Below, one piece after another: positions 32,627 through 44,393 of a stretch of 64,000 nucleotides of DNA (the first letter of the stretch is position 1; each line of letters starts with the position of its first letter). The stretch covers positions 1,069,001 through 1,133,000 of the forward strand of contig SMSO01000033.1 of the NCBI GenBank assembly GCA_004764695.1. Reading direction: 5' to 3'. The notes under the pieces are model-generated. The model ran no database searches, had not been told where the DNA came from, and was given only the letters and a program-made list of their open reading frames with translations. The position numbers and the translations under genes were made by a program. Origin of the DNA: Schizochytrium sp. TIO01 (taxonomy: Eukaryota; Sar; Bigyra; Thraustochytrida; Thraustochytriidae).

Positions 32627-35600
32627 GCTTCTGCGGGCTTCAAGAGCTTGGAGGATATATCGCTCGTGCCACAGGGCCCTCCGCCGCGCGTGGCAGCCGA
32701 GCTGGCGAAGGGTTCGCGCGAAGCCGGCCGCCGCAGCACCGAGAGCTAGAGCGTAGGGCGGTCGCCATCGGTCACGATGAGCCTGGTTCTGCTCGCTGGT
32801 CCGCTTCAGCGGGTTCGTGGTTCCATTCACCTGCGTAGCGGCAGCGCAGCGGCAAGGACTTGCCATCGAGGCCGCGGTTGGTTTGCCGTTCTTGGGTTTC
32901 CTGGCGATTGCGAGAAACTTGGAGCTGCGACGAATGAAGCGCGAAGCTCTGCCTACGCGAGCGAGGATAACCGCAGACGCGTGAGTCTGAGGTGCCGCTG
33001 CTGGCGCCTTTTGAGAAGAGAGAAATAGATATCGCTCCGCTCCGACTTCCTCGACTTGGCCGTGGAGAAAGGAGCGAGCTTGGCTTGTGATTGATTGATT
33101 GCAGGTCGCTCGCTCCCTTGCTCGCTCACCGACTCGCTCAGTCCACCAGTCCATCGTCAATCCATTACCACCCACTGACTGCAGCCTTGCCTTCGTCCAA
33201 GCTCATGAGTGCGATGAGGTAAGCGCTTCAAGTCAGCTGCGTCCCTGCAAACACCTGCCAAAGGCAATTCACGAGTCGCGGCGAGCAAGCAATATCCTCT
33301 TGCTCCATCGAAAACCTTGGCCAAAACAACCACTTGCTGTATGCCGCGGCGGCCTTCGCCACGATCGTACTGCTTTGGGCAGGTCGTTCGTTCTTCGTTC
33401 TTGGGGGCCTGAGCCCTCGGCTTCGCTGACTCCAGCGAGGAGTTTTCTTTCTTGCGGGGTGAACGTTCTCTGCGGCTTTTCAATCGCGCGAAGCAAAAAA
33501 GATTAATGAATACCAGCCGAGAAGCAGAGAAAGAAAGCAGAGACCCAAGAATACAGAAAAGGAAATGAAGAAATAGGCAGTACTACTGACTGACTAGGCC
33601 GGTCCCCTGCTACCTAAAATGAAGATGGCGATAAATCGAAAAACGTGCGTGTGATAGGGTCGCCTGGAAAGGAAGCCTCGAGGCTGGTTGCTACAGCAGC
33701 AGTACATGGCACGAGGCGCTTATGTATTGAAATAGGCAATGACAGTGGGTCCATGCGTTCAAAAGACGTGGATCTTATTGTATTTTCTGATTGAAAGGCA
33801 TCCGCAGGCTTTCGTTTTGGAGGTGGTTGTATCTTGCTTGGCTACTGCTGTGATGGGCGGCGGTTCCTAAGATCCATCTTCAAACGCACTGAGGCGTGTC
33901 TGGAGAAGAAATAAAAATAAAAATAAAAATAGAGAGACGCAAAAACAGGAAACGAAACCAAAGAGGGTACGGGGTTCTCGAAATCCAACAAGTTGGGTCA
34001 CGTTTTCACAACGGGAGGGTGTTTGGCACTATATTTGGTTTCTCATCACGAGTACCTGTAGCATTTCAAGCAACGCAGCCATTTCGATGAGTTTTTGTTT
34101 GCACCAAAATTGAGAAGAATTTATAAAATCAATCTTTCTTGTGTCCTTTTCAAGAAATATGCATGCATGTATGCATGATGCTATGCTTCCTCTTCACACG
34201 TTCTCTCAGGGGACCACAGACCTCCTAAGCTAAACACTAATCAGCAGGCAGGAGTCGTCCCTGCCCTACCTAAAAAAGAATTTTTGCAAATGCTTCAAAT
34301 AAATGTAGCAGAGGGAGATTCGATATCTATCAGCCGTACGTAGGTCCTGACTAATACGTGCGGCGGCAGTAGAAGAAGCCCCGGAGAATACTCTCTCTGA
34401 GTCTGAAATGCACTGATCTTCCTCAACTGAGGAGGGCTTGCCGCTTTCAACCAGAAGGAAGAGGGTAGTAAGTACATGATAAATGATAAAGATGTTTATT
34501 GATAGACCGTAGCCTGTCTTTTTTTAGAATTAAAATTAATTTAGTATATAATTTTACAAAATAAAAAGTGAAACATTTACTTCTTTTGAGGTTAGGATCA
34601 TCGTCCTATCTCTGTATTTTTCAATGAAATAAATCCTCTGATGTACAAACAGTTTGGCTCCTCTCTCGAAACCTTGTTCGCGATGCGGCTGTGATTCATC
34701 GGCAGTCGCAAGAAAGCCATGCTGCCTAAGCAAAGCAGCCACGGCAGAGAAGCTTTTAAGAAGATAGGTTCTGCGAGCTACAAGCGATAACATTCTACGA
34801 AACGAGGGGGGTTTGCTTCTGCTTCGCAGCAGCCTTCAAACCGCAAAAGCTTTTCTTTCATGCGCAAGTTTCGGGAAACAACATCAACAACCAAAAAGGG
34901 AAAAAAGCAGACATAGATAGATAGAAAGAATAGAAGAAAACATAACAACAGATTGGCTTTGTTTGCGAGTAATGGTTGTCAAAATCGTAATTTCTGGCGC
35001 TAGTTATGCGTGCCCCCTGAGACGTACACGGCTGAGGGTCGGTTTTTCTCGGTCGCCTGGCAGCAGCTCCGCGAGTCTCTGGCTAGCTAGAGCGAATACC
35101 CACCAACCGGTTTACTTATTTACTTGTTTACTTACTGTTTGTTTATTTTATTTTTAATAAAAATTAATTTATCAATTATTTCTTTGGAGAGGCGAGTTGT
35201 CGCTCGTGAACAGCGCTGTCTCCGCTTCATCGTCATGCGTGCATTGAGCCATCCTCGAGGTCGGCCGCCATGGAAAGCTTTACTAAATGTTTCGTAAAGC
35301 GAATACAGTTTCTGGACTGTCAGCCAATCTCTCTGTCTGTCTTTGTCTGTCAGTCTGTCAGTCTGTCTTTCTATTCATTAGACGCTGTTCCCTGTTTACA
35401 TGATGTACCCATTGAATGCCTGCTGCGCTATGAAAAGAAAAAAAGAAGTTGAAAACGTGAGAAATTCGGAACTGCAGCTGCGCCGCTCATCCTACTGCTC
35501 CTTATCTACTTCTACCATGACCCGCTCATGGGCCAAATCGTTGAAACGTGTTTTAACTTTTAAAAAAGAACGTACTGCTGCTTCGCGCCATAGGTATAAC

Positions 35601-37279
35601 AAACAAGTGTTCCTTTTTGCAGGCGGCACTTCTACTTGGCATAAGAGAAGTAGCTTTAAAACTAACAAAAATGTTTTAATTAAATCAAGTCCAATAAAAA
35701 GACTGTAAATAAATCTTTCGGAAAATGAACTTGTTAAAGTTAATCGAAAATAGCAAAAGCAATGTCTCCAATTAAAAATAGCAGTCTTTCCCACGCAATC
35801 CTAACTGACCGTGACAGCAGTGGCAGCGAAAAGAAAAGAAAAGAAAAGAAAAGAAAAGAAAGAGCACTGAAATGAAAGGCCTTCGCGTTAATCATCAATC
35901 AATCAGAAGTACTTTAATATTCGCTGCTGGTGAGAAATTCGTGCAAGCGAGGGCTTTCTCGAGACTCGGCTGATCTCGGAGCCTCCAAGCCGCCCGCCGC
36001 CTCCTTCAAGGGCGCAGCGCAGACGTCGGCAGCAGAGGCGGCCTCCGCGTAGTCAGGCATCCTGCCAGCGGCGCGAGCCTCAGCTTGAGAGAGCGCCGCC
36101 ACAGCCTGAGCTGCCGCCTAAGAGCCTGAGAGCTGCTACAGTGGCGAAACGTGCCGGGAGTGTGAGGAGCCTAGGCACTCCTAGGCGGGCGGGTAGCCAG
36201 CTTGGACTCCTCACTCACTCTCTCATTCACTCATTCATTGTCTCATTCATTCATTGTCTCATTCATTCATTCGTTCATTCACTCTTTCACTCATTCTCTC
36301 TCACACTCACTCACTCACTCACTCACTCCTGAAAGGCCCTCTTCTTATCCGTGCTCTGTGGGATTGAATACGGCGCGAATTCGAATTTCAATCTCAATTT
36401 CAATTCTCAGGCCTAAGCTGTTCTTCCTGGAAGGCGCTATCAGTAGCTCGCTGAGTGTTTTTAGAACAGTCTTTTTCTGGCCTCAGAGAGGGTCAGTCAT
36501 CCACGAGAAGTGAGTTTTACAATTCTTCGTGAAAAAAACGAAATCGCTGCGCAAAAGCAGTGCTTTTACTGTCTGTTTGTCATTTTATTTTCTGAAACAA
36601 AGTGAAATGATTGCCGCTCTGCTTTATTTCACTCTTTACTTGCACTAACCAGGGTGAAACAGTTTATCCAATGAATGCTTCGTTGTCATCATCGCTTTTG
36701 GCTGTTTTCCCATTCGAAAACTGGCGCAGGATACCGATAAACGGAGAGAATCAGCGAGGAGCGAAAGCCAACAACAACGCAAGGTCCAGCCAGGGATGGG
36801 TGGGGCCGCAAGAGGGTCTGACTCGCCGAGCGAGCCGCGGCTCCACGCCTCTGCTTGCGCCCAAGCAGCGGCATTCTTCCTGGGCTCATCAGGGTCCCTT
36901 CATTTGTTTTCACGATTCAAGGTATGATGTAATATATGTCTGCATGTACGTATGTGCGCCTCTATAATATCTATCCAATGATGTATTATACCTATATATT
37001 GCATATATAGGTAAATGTGTGTTGCATATACATATACATATATGGGTTGGTAGCATCTGCTCTGTTGGTTCTCTGGGAAAGTCACAAAAGTAAAGCAGAG
37101 GAAAGAAACTTGAAGATTGTAAAACTCGCGCGAAAGAAGCCAAACCAACTTGAGAATACGTGTGCCTCTGTCCAAAGGTGGAGTTCGTGCGGCGCCAACT
37201 GGCTGCATCAAGTAGGAAAGCAGGCACATAAGCAGGCAGGATGGAAGGAAGGAAGGTGATTGATTACCTGCCTCTGCAT

Positions 37280-37313
37280 CTGAGCACGCACGTACGCACG
37301 CACGCACGCACTA

Positions 37314-37399
<86 letters not shown>
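37280..37399. repeat. GCAC run and long TTTC polypyrimidine array
   Basis: GCAC units (about 37284-37312) lead into about 20 perfect TTTC units (about 37317-37399), the longest uninterrupted array of the window and a long polypyrimidine/polypurine tract. Confidence 0.92.
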
Positions 37400-37400
<1 letters not shown>

Positions 37401-38817
37401 GATCTGTTCTATTCGCTGCCCCATCGTTCCAAAAGAAAGATAAAAGAGCTCCCTCTGCCACTGAGCGCGTTCTCTCGCGCCTGATACTTTCAGTTTTCAT
37501 TTTCTTTTACTTCCTTCGCCCAATTTCAAATTGCATCGATAGGCAGGCAGGTAGGCCCCACCTACGGCTGCTCTAACTACTAAGCAAAAAGCAGGCAAGA
37601 ACCGGGCAGGATCCGCGAACCGCGACCCAGAACAAAAGAAAAAGAAAAGAAAAAGATCCGGCGACGCTCCCTTATTCTTGAGAGAAGAGGGACCGCTTGA
37701 TGGCCCATAGCCCAAGCTCGACTTTGTTCCGGCGCCTCGACAGACGTTGACTCTTCAGCACAGCACACACACAGTCACTCACTCACTCACTCACTCACTC
37801 ACCCACTCTCACGCTCCCTCCTCTGCCTCTGTCGAGCACGCACCCTCTCACAGACACGCAGCCAGAGGCCTTCTCCCGAGGCCCAGCAGATGCGCGGAAT
37901 TCGAAGCAGGCAAACCCAGAACTGCAAACTCAAGCTCAAACTCAAACTCAAACTCAGGAGTCAGTCGGTCGGTCGGTCAGGCACGCAGGCAGACAGACAG
38001 CGGCGAGAATCACGGTACGTTTGGCAGCGAGCTTGCCGGCGGAGGCGAGCGCGACCGAGGTGCGCGGAGAGGACCAGCTTGGCGGGCTGTCCTTCTTCAT
38101 CTCCTCCTCCTTCTTCGAGGAATCTGTATCCATATCTTTCTATCTCTCTCTCTTTACGTCTGCTTAGTCCTTTCCTTCTCTTCTTCTGTGTGTATGTTTG
38201 TATCTTCGTTCCTCTGTTTCTTTCTTTCTTTTTCCTCTGTTCCGTTCTTTTACGTTCTGCGCCGTTCTGTTCTCTCTGGAGCAGAACAGAAGGCAAGGAA
38301 AGAACAGCCGCAGGAGCCCTCGCTCTCTTCTCGGTGGCAGCGGCCTTTGCAGCAGCAGGAGCAGCAGCGGCCGTGAGGCCCGCCTTCTCGACGCTTGGCG
38401 GCAGCCTTTGCTTGCAGCACAGTGGGTCGTTCGTTCGTTCGATCGGTCGGTCGGTCGGTCCACGACGGCTCGGCTGACCGATCGTGGGTCGAGGAGCGGC
38501 GCTTCGCGTGAAGATGCTTCCTCGGTTTGGTGCTACTAGTATCCATGGGTGTTCCAAAGGCGGTGTTACTGCTTACTTACGTTAGTTAGCGGATATGGAA
38601 CAGGCAAGGAAAGAAGAAGAACGAATGAATGAATGAATGAAAGCATCGATCACACAAAGAAAGAGCCTGAGGACCTGAAGAGGGAGGGAAAAGACATGGG
38701 TGGCGGCTCTTCTTGTTCTCTCTTTCCTTTGGGCTGGCAGGGGAAAGGGGCAGAGGCAGTGCAGGCGGAGAGGAAGAGCACTTCGTGTTAGAGAGGAAAC
38801 TCGCAGCAGATCAGGAT

Positions 38818-38866
38818 TGTATTGCATTGCGTTGCATTGCGTTGCATTATTGCAGTGCAGTGCATG
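38818..38866. repeat. GCATT/GCGTT pentamer and TGCAG repeats
   Basis: Alternating ATTGC and GTTGC pentamers followed by short GTGCA units. Low-complexity DNA only. Confidence 0.65.
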
Positions 38867-39227
38867 TGTGGCGTTTTTTTCTTTGTGGGCCTTTTTTAAT
38901 GCAACGTCGCTGATGAATGACTGACTAATTTTGTTTCACTTTCTTTCCGCTGTGATGGATTTTGTTTTTGTTTTTATTTTGTTTTTGTTGATTGTTTTTG
39001 TTTGTTTGTTTGTTTGTTTGTTTGTTTGCTACGTATCTTAACCAAACGACGTTAAAACTAGCCAGCCAGCCAGTACAAATAGGGAAAACTCTCTCTCTCT
39101 TGCGCCACTGCGACTGCGAAGACGCCTCTGCTTGAGCAGACAGTCGATCTCAATACTAGCGACCAAGAAGGTACGTAAGAAATGGTTCGAAAGTATCCAT
39201 CGATCTCGTGCACTAAAAGGGAAACAA

Positions 39228-39378
39228 AACAAAACAAAACAAGAAAGAAAGAAAGAAAAGAAAAGAAAAGAGAGGAGAAAAGAGAATAAAGCGAAAAGAG
39301 AATAAAGCGAAAAGAGAATAAAGCGAAAAGAGAATAAAGCGAAAAGAAAAGAAAAGAAAAGAAAAGAAAAGAAAAGAA
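39228..39378. repeat. AAAAC/AAAAG runs with a nested 16-bp minisatellite
   Basis: AAAAC then GAAA and AAAAG units surround about four copies of a 16-base unit, AGAGAATAAAGCGAAA (about 39281-39346). The whole block is nearly all purine on the plus strand. It explains the Phe/Ser/Leu-rich minus-strand frames. Confidence 0.85.
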
Positions 39379-39774
39379 AGCAGCGCCTCGTTTGCCCTGC
39401 TTCCTCCTTTGGCTTTGGCTTTTCAACTTCTCTTTCCACGCGTTTCCTGCTGGCCCACTTCCAGTGGGACGTTCTACCATTGTCCCCTTAGCGGGCTCTA
39501 ATCGAAGTGAATCCAAAGTGCTTGAAAACAAAGCTTTCGAGAAGTCAAGCAGAGAATTAATTAAGAAAGTGTGTGTATGTGAGTGAGTGAGAGAGGAGAG
39601 AGAGAGAGAGAAAGAGGCGCTCTTCTCCTCGTCTTCTCCATATACGTACATACATATCTTATGGCATTTTGACTTCCCTCACTTTGGTTTCTTTTCTTTT
39701 CTTTTTAAAAATGCTTTAGTGGGAGAAGGAAGAAGAAAACAGAGTTTTGGGGGTTTTCAACTTACTATAAACAA

Positions 39775-39805
<31 letters not shown>

Positions 39806-39916
39806 GACTGACTGACTGTGACTGACTAATAGCTAGCTAACTAGATAACTAGCAGTCCACTAAGGGGATTGCATTACATTCTTAGCGCAGGCCAGTGAAT
39901 AGTTGGGTAGTCGAGT

Positions 39917-41560
39917 ATGGTTACTCTGCAGGACTCATCTTCTCAAGAGCCTTCGAAGGCAGAAATCCAACAAGAGGCCTCTGCAGACCAGAATTCCCTC
40001 TCCTTGGAGCCAGAACCTCAAGAAGAAGCGCAAGCTCAAGCCCAAGAACAACCCAAGATGATGAACGGCCACGGTGATGGCGAGGTGCCTGCAAAGCGGT
40101 CCTGGGCCGTGTCCCACCGCGCCTCGTGCTACGAGTCTGAGCTCGAGGAGCACAATGCTCGCGAGCGGTGCGCTGTGCGTCTTGCCATGTTTGTTGGTGA
40201 GCTCCTGTACCAGCGTGGCGTTGAGCTCGTGCTCTTCCGCAAGCACCTGAGCGATGCCACCACCCCCGAGATCCTTGGTTTCCACCAGTACGCCAACGCT
40301 GTCGTGCAGAAGACCGTCGATGTGGAGACCACCTCCCAGATCGCCGAGGCTCTTCTTCAGATGGACCTTGCCCCGGCCAAGCTTGATGTCGGCCTTCTCG
40401 CCTACGAGTACCTCACCGAGAGCGGCGACAAGAACAAGCTCGAGTTCCTCCAGGAGAAGCTTGCCTCCTTCACCAAGGCGCACGAGATCCCGTTCAAACC
40501 CCGTGACGTTGTTCTCTACGGATTCGGACGCATTGGACGTCTTGCAGCCCGTGAGCTCATTCGCCAGGCCGGCAAGGGCCAACAGCTGCGCCTTCGTGCC
40601 ATTGTCACTCGCGACAAGAAGCCTGAGGACATTCGCAAGCGTGCTGCCCTGCTCACCCACGATTCCGTTCACGGCAACTTCAAGGGCCTCGTCGAGTACG
40701 ACGAGGAGAACCAAACCCTCTGCGCGAACGGACAGGTGATCCAGATGATCAGCGCACCCAACCCTGAGGAGATTGACTACCTCAAGTACGGCATCAACAA
40801 CGCTCTTGTGATTGATAACACTGGTGCCTTCAGGGACTCTGACACTCTTGCCAGACACATCAAGTCTGAGGGTGTCGAGAAGGTTCTCCTCACCGCACCC
40901 GGCAAGGGCGTGCCCAACGTTGTCTACGGCATCAACCACGAGCAGCTCAACGTCAAGGACGACTGCATGTTCAGCGCTGCTTCCTGCACCACCAACGCCA
41001 TCTCACCTGTGCTCAAGGTTATTGAGGACGTTTTTGGAATTCAGTCTGGCCACATCGAGACTTGCCACTCGTACACCAACGATCAGAGCCTCCTCGACAA
41101 CTTCCACAAGAAGGAGCGCCGTGGCCGCTCGGCAGCACTCAACATGGTTCTTACCGAGACCGGTGCCGCCAAGGCTGTGCCCAAGGTCATCCCGACCCTC
41201 GGTGGCAAGCTCACCGCCCACGCCATTCGCGTGCCTACCCCTAACGCATCTCTCGCAATTCTCCACCTTCGCCTCAACCGCGCTGCCAAGGTCGAGGAGG
41301 TTAACGAGGCTGTGCGTAAGGCATCTGTCAGCGGACCCCTCGTCAACCAGATTCACTACAGCATTGACCCCGAGCTCGTCTCTAACGACGTCATTGGCAA
41401 CTCATGCTGCGCTGTCTTCGACTCCATTGCATCTATGCAGGGCGCCGACGCCGAGTCTGTGCTCCTTTACGTCTTCTACGATAACGAGTACGGTTACACC
41501 CGCCAGGTGATTCGCCTTGCCAAGCACATCACTGGTGTCCGTCGCAAGATCTACTACTAA
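39917..41560 (+). CDS. NAD(P)-dependent glyceraldehyde-3-phosphate dehydrogenase with long bacterial-type N-terminal domain
   Basis: The 547-aa enzyme interconverts glyceraldehyde 3-phosphate and 1,3-bisphosphoglycerate. Residues 1-55 are a Glu/Gln-rich disordered leader. About 60-190 form a helical domain (RCAVRLAMFVGELLYQRGVE...) typical of the long ~480-aa GAPDH class known from proteobacteria and Bacteroidetes, not of the usual 335-aa glycolytic form. The Rossmann motif YGFGRIGR lies near 201-208, HDSVHGNF follows, the catalytic cysteine is Cys357 in SAASCTTN, and TCHSYTND and the C-terminal YDNEYGY are conserved. There is no obvious plastid or mitochondrial leader. Codons are almost all C- or G-ending, and there is no intron. 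Bacterial origin is inferred from architecture. The oxidised cofactor preference and direction in vivo are unknown. Confidence 0.93.
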   Translation: MVTLQDSSSQEPSKAEIQQEASADQNSLSLEPEPQEEAQAQAQEQPKMMNGHGDGEVPAKRSWAVSHRASCYESELEEHNARERCAVRLAMFVGELLYQRGVELVLFRKHLSDATTPEILGFHQYANAVVQKTVDVETTSQIAEALLQMDLAPAKLDVGLLAYEYLTESGDKNKLEFLQEKLASFTKAHEIPFKPRDVVLYGFGRIGRLAARELIRQAGKGQQLRLRAIVTRDKKPEDIRKRAALLTHDSVHGNFKGLVEYDEENQTLCANGQVIQMISAPNPEEIDYLKYGINNALVIDNTGAFRDSDTLARHIKSEGVEKVLLTAPGKGVPNVVYGINHEQLNVKDDCMFSAASCTTNAISPVLKVIEDVFGIQSGHIETCHSYTNDQSLLDNFHKKERRGRSAALNMVLTETGAAKAVPKVIPTLGGKLTAHAIRVPTPNASLAILHLRLNRAAKVEEVNEAVRKASVSGPLVNQIHYSIDPELVSNDVIGNSCCAVFDSIASMQGADAESVLLYVFYDNEYGYTRQVIRLAKHITGVRRKIYY

Positions 41561-43730
41561 ACACACTTTCTGTCCACGCAGCCACATGCGCGACGGAAAT
41601 CTACGAACAAACCAGAACTTGGGTTCCAGAGCACGCAAATAGTGTGCAAGACATGCACGCACGTGCGCGTTAAATTGGGTCCTGGTTCACTACTTACACA
41701 TTCATAAAATACATTTGTATCGCATCCAAGCAAGTCTCTTCCTGCTTCTTCTTTAAACCACCTCAACTGCCTATGGCTGCTGATCCAGTGGAACTAAAAC
41801 CTTCTTTTTTGTAGTTTAGTTACAAATAGGTAGTTTTGGGAATTCTGGATCAGGTCTTTGCATTTGTGCTGGTTCTCGTGACTGATGGGTTGTACCTCAT
41901 GTCTCACTCTTTCACTGTCTTTGACGATGAGAAATTAGTTCCTTTCCCCTTACCTTATTTCTTTGCGAGAGTGCATTTGTCCCAGCTATTATTAGTATAT
42001 CCGCTTCTTGGAAAGTCATCCGTGACCCACCCCCTTTTCGAGCACTCACTTATACATTGATAGTTTCTAGTGGTAGTAGTAGGTACCTGCTAGATTCTTT
42101 TTCCTTATCGTTCCTAGCTAGAGATCGGGAGACATTTAAAGCACACAACATTTATTATATCCCTCTTCACTAAGAACTTCCTTTTTCCTGTCAATTTTCT
42201 TCTCGTCGACTTACCTTGCTCTGCTTGTTGTTGAATGTACTTAAAACTCAGCTTTCTAAATCTCCCAGATTCTTACAATTTTATAAAAGTACTAGTATCA
42301 CTTATCAGCATAAAAAATCATCGAGGACAAGTGGTCGTATTCTAGCATGGATCTATAGCCTTTTCTGACTAAATTTTAAACTAAAGTCTTTCGCGCATTC
42401 ATAAAAAATATAATTTCAGATCTGCCCAGGCAGATCACATTTGGAGATCAAAAAGACTGCTATTCACTATTCCAGCTGAAAATGAAAGGTAAACGAAAAG
42501 ACGAACCATAGTTTTCTTTTAAAACTTGCAAAAATTCCTTCGATAGATGGTATGAAGTTTCAAAGCTTGATTCTCTTTATATAAAAATATGTATAGGGAC
42601 TATATGTATATGTATATCGTATTTTAATTAAGAAAAGAAAAGGAGGGACGTAGAGAATAACTGGAAACCTCTTGCATCTACTATGTAACAAAACTTTGAC
42701 TAAATTCAATCTCACTTTCCAAAGATTTACCGTGGGGCACAATTTGTCAAAGAAACAGAGTTACGTGACTGTTTGATTAAGGCCATGCCTAATAGATTAA
42801 ACTACTGATATTTAAAAATTTCAAACTAGTGGATCGGATGACGATAGGAATTCCCTTTTTTTTTTTTTTTTTCCATTTTTTTAGATTTTATTTCTTCATT
42901 CACTTGAGAAACCAAAAGGATTGAGAAACGGGGGAGAGGGGGCATGGACAAGAGCAACGAGTTTAATAATCATCAGAAATACTCTACACAGATACGTATA
43001 AAATTATCGTCACTACTATTGTAGGCTTTCTGCTGTTCCCTTCCAAAACAGCATTCTTCATCGTTTATCCATATAAATGTACTCGCTACGTTCTGCTAAG
43101 ACACAAACCCAACTTCGTCTCAACTAACTAACGAGTAGCTTCGTTTTTTTCTTTTGTTTATTCCATCAATCCTGACTATTTATAAGCAGGCATGCCTAAA
43201 AGGCAAACGGACATACATGCAGACAATAAACATGTGGAGTATAGGAGTAGGAGATCTCCGGGACACACTATTGCGGCTAGCAAGCGACCCTTGCGCTTGT
43301 TGATCCTACTTGTGCGTGCATTCTACACGAACGCACAAGAAATTCTATAGTACCTTTGCATTACTTGCCTCTCGTCCTCCACTGTTCTTCTGCTTATACT
43401 GTACGTGCTGTGAAAAATGACATCATGACGTAAAATATCCACCCATGTCACCCAGTGGCATTTGGCAGTCGCTAGAAATGAGCAAGACAGGGATACACAT
43501 TGCACTAGCATTCGCAAGGCCGCCTAACATCCTGCTGCATTTTGTTGGCAACAATATTGTCACCCTCTCGGTGTGGCTGTGCATGTACAGCTACACAGGC
43601 CTTGAATAATATCATGCTATGCTGTGGTTGTAGCACAATCGTGCTGAGTCATTGACGCATAACGTCTCTTACGCCGTTCGCCAAAATACGTACGCGTTCG
43701 CCAACTCGCTCTTCCTATGCATATTCCACG
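41561..43730. other. AT-rich spacer, no gene seen
   Basis: The first part is the GAPDH 3' UTR. The rest is AT-rich unique DNA with a poly-T tract at about 42857-42872. Small open frames (41836-42060, 43323-43517) have no recognisable content. The stretch left of 43730 is the acylphosphatase 3' side. Confidence 0.5.
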
Positions 43731-44393
43731 TTAAGCCCATTGCTTGCCATTTGCTAGCGTGACCTTGTTGATGCCAAACACGCCAATAGCCCCTTGTATC
43801 TCTCTTTCATTTGAAAATATGGCTCTATCAATCTGCGATTTCGGGGAGCCCGTAGTCATCAGCCAATCCTGCATCATCCTTACGGAAGACTCTGGTCCCC
43901 GAATCGTGCCTTTGACGCTCTTCGATGCTGTATTCTCAATTGTGCCACCTACACCAAGCTCATCCGCCTTTTGTTTTGTGTATTTGCGCATGTACACCTT
44001 CTGCACCTTGCCGAATACCTCAAAGTCCACCTGCAAAAGTCGCTCCTCAGAAGTATTTATCTCAGACGCACCAGCATCCAGCTCGCCAAACGCGGAACCA
44101 CCACGAAGGGTGCCTCCAGTACCCATTTCACCGTGCGATGCTGCTCTGGATGAAGTGTCTGAGCTGGCAGCAGAGTCACGCATGAGAAGGACAAATGCGT
44201 AAAGGCAGAGGACCGCGAGGGCAGCAAGGAGCGTGCGCGGTAAGTAGCTACGACGCGGGTTGGTATAAGTGCGCACGATCTTGCGGCGGCGCTTCGCGGC
44301 TCGCAGTGCAGCCTTGCTAGGTCCCATACGCGAAGAAGACTCAGCGCGCGACCCAGAGGTGGACGTCGGCGTCCGAAGCTCCTTCTTCTTCAT
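43731..44393 (-). CDS. Membrane-anchored acylphosphatase
   Basis: From the first ATG (44393) the product is 220 aa; the frame extends upstream only via TTG. Acylphosphatases hydrolyse acyl phosphates such as 1,3-bisphosphoglycerate and acetyl phosphate. The domain is at about 121-198: VDFEVFGKVQKVYMRKYT holds the phosphate-binding loop with catalytic Arg136, and IENTASKSVKGTIRG holds catalytic Asn154, followed by MMQDWLMTTGSPKSQI. Ahead of it are a very basic segment (31-48, RAAKRRRKIVR) and one membrane helix (about 52-71), then a 45-residue Ser/Gly-rich linker. This is a signal-anchor layout; the positive-inside rule would put the enzyme in the lumen or outside. Soluble family members are about 95 aa, so the anchor is unusual. 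Confidence 0.88.
   Translation of the reverse strand: MKKKELRTPTSTSGSRAESSSRMGPSKAALRAAKRRRKIVRTYTNPRRSYLPRTLLAALAVLCLYAFVLLMRDSAASSDTSSRAASHGEMGTGGTLRGGSAFGELDAGASEINTSEERLLQVDFEVFGKVQKVYMRKYTKQKADELGVGGTIENTASKSVKGTIRGPESSVRMMQDWLMTTGSPKSQIDRAIFSNEREIQGAIGVFGINKVTLANGKQWA

Larger units (their letters stand above)
27711..39916. other. 12-kb gene-free, microsatellite-dense region
   Basis: No open frame here shows a conserved domain; most are periodic translations of simple repeats. The region alternates AT-rich stretches (about 28265-28450 is nearly all A/T), GC-rich islands (about 31400-31545, 32160-33060, 35940-36200, 36720-36900, 37800-38560) and simple arrays. Arrays not listed separately include AAAC/AAGC at 30218-30252, AAATA at about 33905-33930, GTCT at 35333-35370, AAAAG at 35828-35860, CATT/CACT at 36210-36330, CACT at 37779-37803, GGTC at 38438-38460, a GTTT run at 38965-39030, GA at 39585-39613 and AACT/GACT at 39777-39828. 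A frame at 28706-29194 is free of repeats but unrecognisable. The last 80 bases should hold the GAPDH promoter or 5' UTR. Confidence 0.55.

Noticed and set aside
36141-36513. Frames rich in Ser, Phe, Ile, His and Leu near the CATT/CACT runs
   Set aside because: Tetranucleotide repeat read in a reading frame; no start context or domain.
37241-37576. Frames with Phe-Leu-Ser or Lys-Glu-Arg repeats
   Set aside because: Translation of the TTTC array on either strand.
27711-39916. Transposon or LTR element in the gene-free region
   Set aside because: No reverse transcriptase, transposase, integrase or long terminal/inverted repeat was found.
39935-41510. Large antisense and alternate-frame open frames inside the GAPDH gene (for example a 334-codon minus-strand frame)
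   Set aside because: They follow from the extreme C/G-ending codon bias of GAPDH, which removes stops on other frames; their translations are Leu/Val/Glu or Ser/Pro-rich with no domain.
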